A stretch of 64,000 nucleotides of DNA, from positions 22,063,501 through 22,127,500 of the forward strand of contig CATNEN010000001.1 in the NCBI GenBank assembly GCA_950097015.1. The letters run 5' to 3'. The notes under the pieces are model-generated. The model was given only the letters and a program-made list of their open reading frames with translations, was not told where the DNA came from and searched no databases. The DNA comes from Macrostomum hystrix. Taxonomy: Eukaryota > Platyhelminthes > Macrostomidae. The position numbers and the translations under genes are program-made. This document shows positions 56,442 through 64,000 of this stretch, one piece after another; within the stretch, counting starts at the first letter, position 1; the number at the start of each line of letters is the position of its first letter.

Positions 56442-58001
56442 TCAGACAACTGAAATGGTAAGATTGGAAGGATTCGAAGTGTTGAAATATGGTCAAGCAT
56501 ATCAATAAAGGTCTAGAGAATGTTTAACAGGGCCACACACTCACCGCTGCAGTCCTTCCCCCGGTTGTCTCCGTCGCAGGTACACTCATAGTTCGCGTCG
56601 CCGTAGCGGACACGGTAGCGCTGGCCCTTGTCCACGTAGCGACCCTCAGAGTCCTTGCACTTGCCGGCGTTGTCATAGTCAGCCTTGGCCATGCAGTTCT
56701 TGTAGCCTTCAACTCCAGCGCAGTCGCAGACAAGGAGGGCGCCGTTGTTTGACACCGTAACCTTCTCGCCGACCTTCTTGTTCGAGCCGTCGACGTCGCG
56801 GCACAGCGGAGAGCGGCAGTTCACGTAGGAGTTGGTACCGGCGCAGGTGCAGTGCAGGGTGGCTCCGTCATGTTTGGTGACCACGGTGGCGCCAACTTCG
56901 ACGTAGCTTCCACTGGCCTGGTCCAAGCACTTGTTCTCGTTGCGCAGCGATTCTTCGGTGCGGCAGTTCTGGAAACCGTCGACTCCCGCGCAGGTGCAAA
57001 TGTAAGTGACACCGTTGCTGACGGTGGTCACCTGTTCGCCCTTCTTCTTGGCCTCGCCAGTGCGGCTATCGGTGCAAGTTTCTGCGAGTGGTTTTTCAAA
57101 GACATTTGTTTTACCACCCAAACTGGATATTTGGAGGCCAATAATAAGAATAATAATAACAATATTTTCAGTAGGACTAACAATGCTGATAGTAGACGCC
57201 GTTCAGTGATAGGCAATTCTATCCATTTCGCTGTTATCCTGAGCACACACACATGGATATCGTACACAGGCACACGCTCACACAGGTGTGTACATCTGCC
57301 CTGACTTTCTCATCGTCATGGAGATTGGCCTTCAAGGGCGTAAATTGCACAAAAATGTCACAAATGAATGTGGCCTCACCGAGGAGTCGAGCTCTAGCCA
57401 GAGGTGCTAGAGGCAAACGCGTTATCCGCTCTGCCACTCAACCCCTTTGAGGCTCATTACGACGAGGCCGAAAAATCTCTGGAATCAGAGCTTATAACAA
57501 TCCGCCTACAGTGATCTCCCTCAGGACCACTCCGTTCAGAATGCACTCGGGAAAAACGCCCCACAAATGCCCTCAGAGAGAAGCCTCCATCGGCGGCTCA
57601 CCGGATCTGCAGTTGGCGAACGTGTAGGAGCCATCGGAGGCCCTCTGGCAGACGCACTGCAACGGGCCGGAGGAGCCAGAGACGGTGGCAGCCTCGCCAG
57701 CTTTGTAGCACTTGCTGGTGCCGCTCTCCAGACAGCCGACTGCAATTTGTTAGGGTGAGTAATCAGATTTCCTTCCTAATAACGGCCTCGCAAGTTGAGG
57801 ACTATCGCTCACTCATTGTTGTCTTGCACATCTCGCTGCCGGACACTCCGGGATTGCAGGTGCAATTGTGCCTAGCGCAGTTCTCCTCGAACACGTGACT
57901 CTGGCCTGGCTGCAGGGTTTGGTCACCGTAGCGGCATGTGATGGTGGCACAGAGGGACACAGCAGGCAGGACGGCTAGCAAGACGGCGAGCAGGCGACAC
58001 A
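56442..58001 (-). CDS. Secreted protein with six fibronectin type I-like cysteine modules
   Basis: Exons on minus: 58001-57813, 57739-57602, 57081-56545 and a two-codon final exon 56449-56442. Joined they give 290 residues if the start codon is A|TG split by the first acceptor. A hydrophobic signal peptide (CRLLAVLLAVLPAVSLCA) follows directly. Six modules repeat the pattern C-D-x-G-x-Y-x-x-G...D-G-A-x-L-x-C-x-C-x-G...C. Examples are KCLDQASGSYVEVGATVV with ATLHCTCAGTNSYVNC, and GKCKDSEGRYVDKG with YECTCDGD...KDC. The CxC-G-x-G-x-x-x-C ending resembles fibronectin type I, which is well known only from chordates, so I call these FN1-like and not FN1. Modules 1 and 2 each have their own exon; modules 3-6 share one exon. 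It is probably an extracellular or matrix protein; partners unknown. Confidence 0.75.
57139..57450 (-). mobile_element. SINE-A copy in intron 2 of the FN1-like gene
   Basis: Read on minus: GGCAGAGCGGATAACGCG, GTTTGCCTCTAGCACCTC, GCCCTTGAAGGCCAATCTCC, GATGAGAAAGTCAGGGCAGA, TGTACACACCTGTGTGAGCG, a single diverged copy of the GTGTACGATATC segment, CGAAATGGATAG, and an (ATT)n-type tail at 57,139-57,160. It is diverged but complete in order, and it shows the unexpanded state of the 29-bp segment. Confidence 0.85.
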
Positions 58002-58136
58002 CTGCAATTCGAGATTCGAGATACCCACTGCCTACTTGGCTCTCAAACCAAATGACCGATTTTCGTGAAAAACTTCCATCTGAATCAAAATTTTCCGCCC
58101 TTTACGAAGAACCAACTTTCAAGGCCATCCAAGTCA

Positions 58137-58393
58137 GCATCGTCGAGATATTCAGCGATTCCTGTCGGAGTCCCTGGTGACAAGGACAGCTGACATTGCT
58201 CTGCATAAACCTCTATGGTGATATCGGTTCAAAAACGAAAAAATCAACAATTTAATCAATATAAACTAGTCAATAATGATAGCCGACATGGTTACATGAT
58301 GAAATTCTGTTATCAAAAAGAATGGGACTATGTTTTTTGTTTTTTTCCAGCGGACACCCCGACTAGAATCGTTGAATATCTCGACGCTGCCGA
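58137..58393. repeat. Imperfect inverted repeat upstream of the FN1-like gene
   Basis: The left arm (58,137-58,176) contains CGTCGAGATATTCAGCGATT, CCTGTCGGAGTCCCTGG. The right arm (58,348-58,393), reverse complemented, contains CGTCGAGATATTCAACGATT, CTAGTCGGGGTGTCC. The loop is about 170 bp and has no coding content. It may be a MITE or two opposed insertions of one element. A related ATTGAATATCTCGACG occurs alone at 11,140. Confidence 0.55.
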
Positions 58394-58587
58394 TGTTCTG
58401 TGATTCTGGAATTTGTTCTGGACTTTCATGACGGTTTTTTTTAATATTTTGGAAGATACAGGAAGAAGAAATTGAAATTTGAAATACCCCCGTATCTTTT
58501 TACTCTTGAACAACTTCGAATTAAAGTAGCCATATTAAAAAAAAACTTGGGCGTTACAGAGACCCGTATTTACAACTTTATATGAGT

Positions 58588-58980
58588 ACGCAGCTACATT
58601 TGGGGTTCGGTGGCAGAGCGGTTAACGCGTTTGCCTCTCGCACCGAGGTCCCTAAGTTCGATTCCACGGCGAGGCCGCATTCATTTGGGGCGCAGCCGCT
58701 GAGAGAAGGCTTGGGGGCTTGTCGTGCAATTTACGCCCTTGAGGGCCAACCTCCAAGGCACAGTGAAATGTACACTGCCTGACGATGAGAAAGTCAGGGC
58801 AGATGTACACACCTGTGTGAGCGTGTGCCTGCGTACAGTATCTGTGTGCGTGTGTGCTCAGGAGTCAGCGAAATGGGCACAATTTCCTCCTCGCTGGCTG
58901 CGGGTCTACTGTCACCAAATGGTGTGCCATTTTCCGCAGCCCTCCTGCAATTATTATTATTATTATAACGCTGCTAAATT
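58588..58980 (+). mobile_element. SINE-A, intact copy with target-site duplication
   Basis: Body 58,601-58,967. tRNA-like head with A box TGGCAGAGCGGTTAACGCG and B box AAGTTCGATTCC. Then GGGGCGCAGCCGCTGAGAGA, GGGGGCTTGTCGTGCAATTT, the GTGCCTGCGTACAGTATCTG segment, GGAGTCAGCGAAATGGGC, CTGGCTGCGGGTCTACTG, and an (ATT)n tail at 58,950-58,965. Imperfect 13-bp target duplication: ACGCAGCTACATT (58,588) and ACGCTGCTAAATT (58,968), 11 of 13 identical. This is the reference copy used for the other SINE-A calls. Confidence 0.92.
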
Positions 58981-59790
58981 GAACTCACTTTTAAAGCTTC
59001 CGAAGGCGAGAGTAAAATTTGGCAATAGGTTGTCTTGATTTCTGTTTGAAAATAATTGTTCTCTAAGCCGACCAAAACTGGCACCGCATTTTATAGACTT
59101 TTTCTTGGGTAGAGAATAAACAAAATTTTTTTCGGCAGTAAATTCCTGCCTAAACTGGCAAGCAGTTTGCAGAACCAGACTGGTTGTGCGCTATTCCCCC
59201 GGTGACGCACATGCTTCACATCTGCTTGCCAGAGCTCATTCAAGCTCCAATTACCACCCTCAGCCTGTGTTACCCCACCCGGTCTGTGCCGCAAAACTCA
59301 GTATTGAGTCCTGTGCTCATTTTGTCTGAAATAGTTTTTTATGTTGTTGTTGCCGGATGAGCCGCTGTACTAATGGACGACCATTCGCTCGTATATACGC
59401 TGCTAGCAGTCATCTGGAAGCGGAAATACGATAGCATGCACAGTTGTCTGGTCAGTTGATTGATTGCGATCTGCACCAATATGAATAGCACATTGTTTTG
59501 ACATTGTCAATTGATCTCCTTCAATTGCTTTAACTTCGAAACCGAAGCAGTGTAGATTTCACTATTGATCGACTTATTTAACTTCAAGCAATTAAACAGA
59601 TGTGCTGCTAAAGTGCTTGAACTGTTCCATTAGATTGCCTGCTTCCCTTGGTACTTGCAGATGCTTAGGGATTGTTTAAATTAATCGATGAACTCGTTGC
59701 CAAGGATCAGCGACCTACGGCCCCCCGCAAGCCAACTGCGGCCTTCAAAGCCACAGAAATCGGCCCCTAACAATTCCCGAAACAAAATCT
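58981..59790. other. Non-coding DNA
   Basis: Unique sequence between the SINE and the next array. It could contain the missing first exon and promoter of the FN1-like gene, but I found no convincing donor that would supply the A of a split ATG. Confidence 0.35.
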
Positions 59791-59794
59791 CATC

Positions 59795-60765
59795 TCTCCC
59801 ATGTCTCATCTCTCCCGTCTCATCATCCCGTGTCTCATCTCTCCCATGTCTCATCTCTCCCGTCTCATCATCCCATGTCTCATCTCTCCCATGACTCATC
59901 ATCCCGTGTCTCATCTCTCCTGTGTCTCATCTCTTCCATGTCTCATCTCTCCCGTCTCATCATCCCGTGTCTCATCTCTCCCGTCTCATCATCCCGTGTC
60001 TCATCTCTCCCATGTCTCATCTCTCCCATGTCTCATCTCTCCCGCCTCATCTCTCCCATCTCATCTCTCCCATGTCTCATCTCTCCCGTCTCATCATCCC
60101 GTGTCTCATCTCTCCCATGTCTCATCTCTCCAGCCTCATCTCTCCCGTATCATCTCTCCCGTGTCTCATCTCTCCCGTCTCATCATCCCGTGTCTCATCT
60201 CTCCCATCTCATCTCTCCGTATCATCTCTCCCATGTCTCATCTCTCCCAAGTCTCATCTCTCCCATGTCTCATCTCTCCCGTCTCATCTCTCCCATGTCT
60301 CATCTCTCCCATGTCTCATCTCTCCCGTCTCATCTCTCCCATGTCTCATCTCTCCCATGTCTTATCTCTCCCATGTCTCATCTCTCCCATGTCTCATCTC
60401 TCCCATGTCTCATCTCTCCCATGTCTCATCTCTCCCATGTCTCATCTCTCCCGTCTCATCTCTCCCATGTCTTATCTCTCCCATGTCTCATCTCTCCCAT
60501 GTCTCATCTCTCCCGTCTCATCTCTCCCATGTCTCATCTCTCCCATGTCTCATCTCTCCCATGTCTCATCTCTCCCATGTCTCATCTCTCACATGTCTCA
60601 TCTTTCCCATGTCTCATCTCTCCCGTCTCATCTCTCCCATCTCATCTCTCCCGTATCATCTCTCCCATGTCTCATCTCTCCCATGTCTCATCTCTCCCAT
60701 GTCTCATCTCTCCCATGTCTCATCTCTCCCATGTCCCATCTCTCCCGTTTCTCATCTCTCCCTGA
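59795..60765. repeat. Minisatellite of GTCTCATCTCTCCCAT units
   Basis: About 65 units of mixed length: 16 bp (GTCTCATCTCTCCCAT), 13 bp (GTCTCATCATCCC) and 11 bp forms (CTCATCTCTCC). C/T-rich on plus. The unit matches the simple phase of the 1.5-2.0 kb array. It ends about 60 bp before the WSC-like ATG at 60,828. Confidence 0.94.
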
Positions 60766-60827
60766 ATAGTACAAGTAGCGATTTCTGATAGGAAAATTTT
60801 CATCCCGAAACTGTTGTCAGCCACAAA

Positions 60828-61024
60828 ATGCACGCGCTGCTGCTGCTGCTGCTGTCTCTCCTGATGCACTGCATCATGGCAACTGGTTTGCTACTCAGCT
60901 TCAACAACATCGGTTGCTGCCATGAGTCAAATCCCAGGGACCTGGGCGGACTGGCCCGAAAGAATCACATTGAGGTCTATCGGGTCTGCAATAGTGCAAA
61001 TGTTTCTCAAGTCAGGCTTAACTA
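60828..61024 (+). CDS. Partial WSC-like secreted protein exon (possible pseudogene fragment)
   Basis: It starts at an ATG with a strong signal peptide (ALLLLLLSLLMHCIMATG). The following FNNIGCCHESN-PRDLGGLA...VYRVCN aligns with FNYVGCFVDFAGGVRDLDGLS...LQLCN of the WSC-PAN gene at 62,277, including the Gly-Cys, Arg-Asp-Leu and second Cys positions. The frame stops at 61,024 before the rest of a WSC domain. No downstream plus-strand exon completing the domain is visible, and the next kilobase is occupied by the opposite-strand paralogue. A spliced continuation, a truncated paralogue and a decayed copy are all possible. Confidence 0.45.
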
Positions 61025-61437
61025 AATCTGTCAATGGCTCAGGTGACAGACAGTACTTCACGATCCTCGGCTGCGTTTCATCCGAATTCAGCTCCTCAGT
61101 CCAGCCAATGAGATCTTAAAATTTCGGTATTAGATACGATTACGAGTGAGGACGCTTAGGCCTGTGACCATCGACTAAAAAATCAAATTTTACATGTGCA
61201 AGAAGCAATACGGTCTAACGTACTTTCTCGTTACTCATTCGGTTTCTTAGAAATATTGTGCACTGAGTCGCTTCAATAAACGACAAAAACCTGACTTTCC
61301 GAGACCACAAAGATTTAGTCTGCTACGCAGATTTGTGCTACATCTGTGAGGGCTACAGCTTTGTGCCTAATGGAACTGACATTATTCTCTTCATTCGATT
61401 GCCTGCTGAATGCAAACTACTTGATTTCTGTCAGCCA
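61025..61437. other. Spacer between the convergent WSC genes
   Basis: No complete gene seen. A plus-strand phrase YFTILGCVSSEF near 61,050-61,090 might be a decayed WSC-type exon, but there are no clear splice sites. Confidence 0.35.
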
Positions 61438-62277
61438 TCAGACCCGCAAGAACAGCTGCCAGTCGTCAGGGACACTTGCAGCCGAGGCAGCAGCAGCTTG
61501 CTCAAACGGCAGCAGCCGGCATTGTCGCTGCCTCGGCGAGAAGACAACGCCTCCGCAGCCGACGGAGCTGAAGATGCAGCTGTTGACGCAGCTGAAGACG
61601 GACGCAGAACCCACCAATGTCCCATTGATAGTGCTGTTTAAGCTGTATGGCGGCCTTGTCACCAGATCAAAAATCTCAACGTCTGTTGGGCGAACGAAAT
61701 TGAGAAATTTATCCGATAGTAATTAACCCGCACATGTCACGAGCTCTAAAGCTGACCAAAATACTTATACGACTCACATTGACGCTCACAGACCTGCCGG
61801 TAGATGGAGTTGAAACCATTCGCGCCGCACACCTAAGCATTCGAAGGGTTTCATAGAGATCTTGCAATAAGTCTACCATGAGCTAATATTTTCAAGGAAA
61901 CGTTACAAGCTCGTAGTACATATGCTCTGGTGCCAGCAGCTCAAGCACCTTACCTCGGATGGCTGGCCTGAGCACGGTGTGCTGCAATTGCTGTCACTCA
62001 CAGCCGCACCCTGAGAGCCGTAGCCATTGCCGCAGAAGCACTGGTTGCCGAACTGCACGCCAAAGTACAGATAAGTGCAGGAGCTGGAGCAGAACTGGTT
62101 GCACAGCTGCAGGCTCATGTTCGAAGAGGCGAACGACAGTCCGTCCAGATCGCGAACCCCTCCAGCGAAGTCCACAAAGCAGCCGACATAGTTGAAGCCT
62201 GTAAGCCTCACATTCGAGGACTTTGCTGTGGAGAAGCAGGCACTGATTGCAAGCCAGTGGAGCAGCAGAGCAAACAT
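61438..62277 (-). CDS. Secreted WSC + PAN domain protein, three exons, complete
   Basis: Exons on minus: 62277-61954, 61832-61778, 61682-61438. All are GT-AG and in phase, giving 207 residues. Signal peptide MFALLLHWLAISACFSTAKS. WSC domain (about 28-125): YVGCFVDF...RDLDGL...LCNQFC...YFGVQFGNQCFCGNGYG...CSTPCSGQPSEVCGANGFNS, with the eight-cysteine order and the CFCG motif typical of WSC. The domain is completed across the exon 1-2 junction. Exon 3 carries a PAN/apple-like module with SCVNSCIFSSVGCGGVVFSP and RQCRLLPFE, ending DDWQLFLRV. WSC domains bind carbohydrate and PAN modules bind protein or carbohydrate, so an extracellular lectin-like role is likely. There is no membrane anchor. Confidence 0.88.
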
Positions 62278-62708
62278 TGCCGGATAGCCCGGCTTCAGAA
62301 CTCTACCTCGGTCTGTCAGATTTCTGTTGTTGCTTGAGTTGGTCTGCTCTCAACAGCTAAATACCCAAATCTCTAAGCGCCCAGTTCATAGTATTCTTGT
62401 TTATAGCGGTTTCTATGGATCACATTTTAGGCTTTAGAGTTTCTGAGCAAAGGCTTTATCAACTTCAAAGGATACGGCCCGGCAAGAGCTTAGTATCATG
62501 TTCGATGGGGAAGATGCAACAAGGATTTGTTTTAACATCTGCATTCGGAAGCTTTTTTAAGTTTTTTGGAGTATTTGTTTATTCTCGACAAAAAGTATTT
62601 GAGAACAATAGTATCTGAAGAGTGGTGTTTTTTCTTTGGTCTTTTTTGTTTGTTTTTTGTTTCAGCGATAGCATTCTTGAAGTTAATTAGCAAAAAATGT
62701 TGGGCTTA

Positions 62709-63510
62709 TTAGCAAATATGGAGCACGAAGGCCCAGCGCCACTGCAGGGACTTAAAGAGGTCTACCGAAGTTCGAATCGAGTGTTGCAGATTCTTACCTT
62801 TGCTCTGTGACCTGATTAAAAGAAAGGACGTTAAAATTTGAATTGCAGTGATTGTAGAGAAGAGTTTTGCTCCAAAAAAAGTTTATAATTGTCAATTCAG
62901 AATTTAGAATGGACTTTGCTTTGAGAAGTGTGCTCAACCTGAGTTGATGAGCACTGTTAGAAAAAAAGAGTTCTTAAGGCCTGACTGTGCTAAATATAAT
63001 TTCTTTACTTTTTAATGCCAAACTATTGTTTTGTCACCAGAGCTTTTTTAGAGCCTGTGTTTCTTTCTAGCTTCTTTTGGATTCCTGCTGAGCTGCACTT
63101 CTGAGAAGTCCCATTCTAGTAGTAACACTCCATGAAATGAAATAGATATATAACTTTCCTTGGCAATGGACAGCATTTGAATTCTTAGGAGAAAGTTAAC
63201 ATTCGATTGTTTTTGCTTATTGAGATGTTTAGCTTTAGAAAGCTTTAGAAGCTTTAGATTTAGAAATATTTTACTGTGCATTTCCATAGGTATCAAGCCG
63301 TCTGTAATCACTGATTTTCTCACCTGCCATCGCCGCTGTTCTCGCCTGGACTCCGGCCAACCTTGCGCAGGCCTCTCTCCGTTGAACTTCTTCAGCATGC
63401 ACAATGACTACGGTAGGATCGAAATTTTCAACGCTCTTTACACCTGGAAAATCTTCGTCCACAGGCGCCACGCTTCTTTTATGGAGATTAGAATCGGAAA
63501 TTTCCGACAT
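62709..63510 (-). CDS. Small unrecognised gene with a 14-nt microexon (model)
   Basis: Exon 1 63510-63324 starts at ATG (MSEISDSNLHKRSVAPVDED) and ends at a good donor (CAG|GTGAGAA). Exon 2 is the 14-nt GTCACAGAGCAAAG at 62811-62798, preceded by CTTTTAATCAG and followed by GTAAGA. Exon 3, 62741-62709, follows CCCTGCAG and encodes WRWAFVLHIC then stop. Phases fit (1, then 0), giving 77 residues, and an AATAAA on minus lies about 115 nt further at about 62,590. I do not recognise the protein. It has no signal peptide and is charged and probably cytosolic. Phase agreement supports the model, but exon 3 is short and could be untranslated or wrong. Confidence 0.4.
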
Positions 63511-64000
63511 TGTGACGGGTGGCGACTCCAGGCGTAGAGCAAAGTGAGTAATAAGCTAATTAGCTAAACCAGCAACCAGCAACCAGCTCAAAAAATCCCA
63601 ATCTTGATTTCCGCAAGTCTTTGTATCCTCAAGCAGCAAACCGATGCGTTCAAGCGCAAAACATGTGAAAGAATGCAAAAGACTTGCTTTGTATCGACTT
63701 TCAGGCTGACCTCCAGTCCGAACAGCCGCTGCTCGAGCTGCTGAAACCTTTGACAGGGCCGCGGAACTGGATGCTCCGCTGCCCAGACATTTCCTTTATC
63801 AGCGCAGGCCTGATTCGAATGCAAATTTGTCGCTTCAAGTCTGACGCCACTCGCCCACCGCTTCCGGACCAGACAAACAGGAGCTCTGCCGGGCCGAGGC
63901 GCCCTGAAAACTAGTCTCATGGGCGCCACGACCACTCCGAGGACGCGGACCCAGTCTGGGGAAAAGCCGCGGGAGCCGCAGCGTCAGGCAGACATGGCAA
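63511..64000. other. GC-rich region at the right edge, possible exon, unresolved
   Basis: From about 63,700 the base composition becomes exon-like. A plus frame following TTTCAG (ADLQSEQPLLELLKPL...) and overlapping minus frames are open for about 75-90 codons. I cannot decide on a strand or product. It may be a promoter/CpG-rich region of the small minus-strand gene or an exon of a gene beyond the window. Confidence 0.3.

Noticed and set aside
58601-58680. Functional tRNA gene
   Set aside because: The A and B boxes are intact, but the region continues into a 290-bp tRNA-unrelated body with an (ATT)n tail and target duplication, so it is a SINE head. The same applies to 38,550-38,630.
61333-61726. 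Plus-strand Ala/Ser-rich frames
   Set aside because: They are antisense to exon 3 of the WSC-PAN gene, whose frame and splice phases are well supported on minus.

Overview
This window is nuclear DNA of an invertebrate animal. The genes are split by canonical GT-AG introns and encode metazoan families: a PHTF membrane protein, a neurexin IV/CASPR adhesion protein, a Pur-alpha-type nucleic acid binding protein, a GABA-A receptor beta-like subunit and small secreted cysteine-rich proteins. Most exons are GC-richer than the AT-rich DNA around them. Two tRNA-derived SINE families and an extreme load of tandem repeats fit a repeat-rich spiralian, for example a free-living flatworm. I could not fix the species from sequence alone.

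Layout. About 1-6,430 is the 5' part of PHTF on the minus strand, with minisatellites of 16, 29 and 32 bp in its introns. From 6.4 to 10.4 kb lies non-coding DNA with a MITE and SINE remnants. Neurexin IV occupies 10,414-27,987 on the minus strand in ten exons that join in frame to 1,356 residues; its seventh intron holds a 9.2 kb minisatellite. Head to head with it, a Pur-alpha homologue runs on the plus strand (coding 29,973-31,285, three exons, 245 residues). A 29-bp array and a 22-bp array fill the space to the convergent GABA-A receptor gene (35,031-49,845, minus, eight exons, about 587 residues). Six of its seven introns carry their own array or arrays. From 50.9 to 55.9 kb there is almost only tandem repeat: a purine-only 5-mer array, a 25-mer, a 16-mer and an 11-mer. 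The right end holds three compact minus-strand genes: a secreted protein with six fibronectin type I-like cysteine modules (56,442-58,001), a secreted WSC+PAN protein (61,438-62,277) and a small unrecognised gene with a 14-nt microexon (62,709-63,510). A partial WSC-like exon lies on the plus strand at 60,828.

Function. Neurexin IV/CASPR (septate-junction and axon-glia adhesion) and the GABA-gated chloride channel are neuronal or junctional membrane proteins. Pur-alpha binds purine-rich DNA and RNA, and PHTF is an ER/Golgi membrane protein. They are not an operon; each is an ordinary independent gene. The most striking feature is the tandem-repeat biology. One array (42.5-44.0 kb) can be traced to its source: a 29-bp segment inside a SINE, whose unexpanded state survives in two other SINE copies in the same window.
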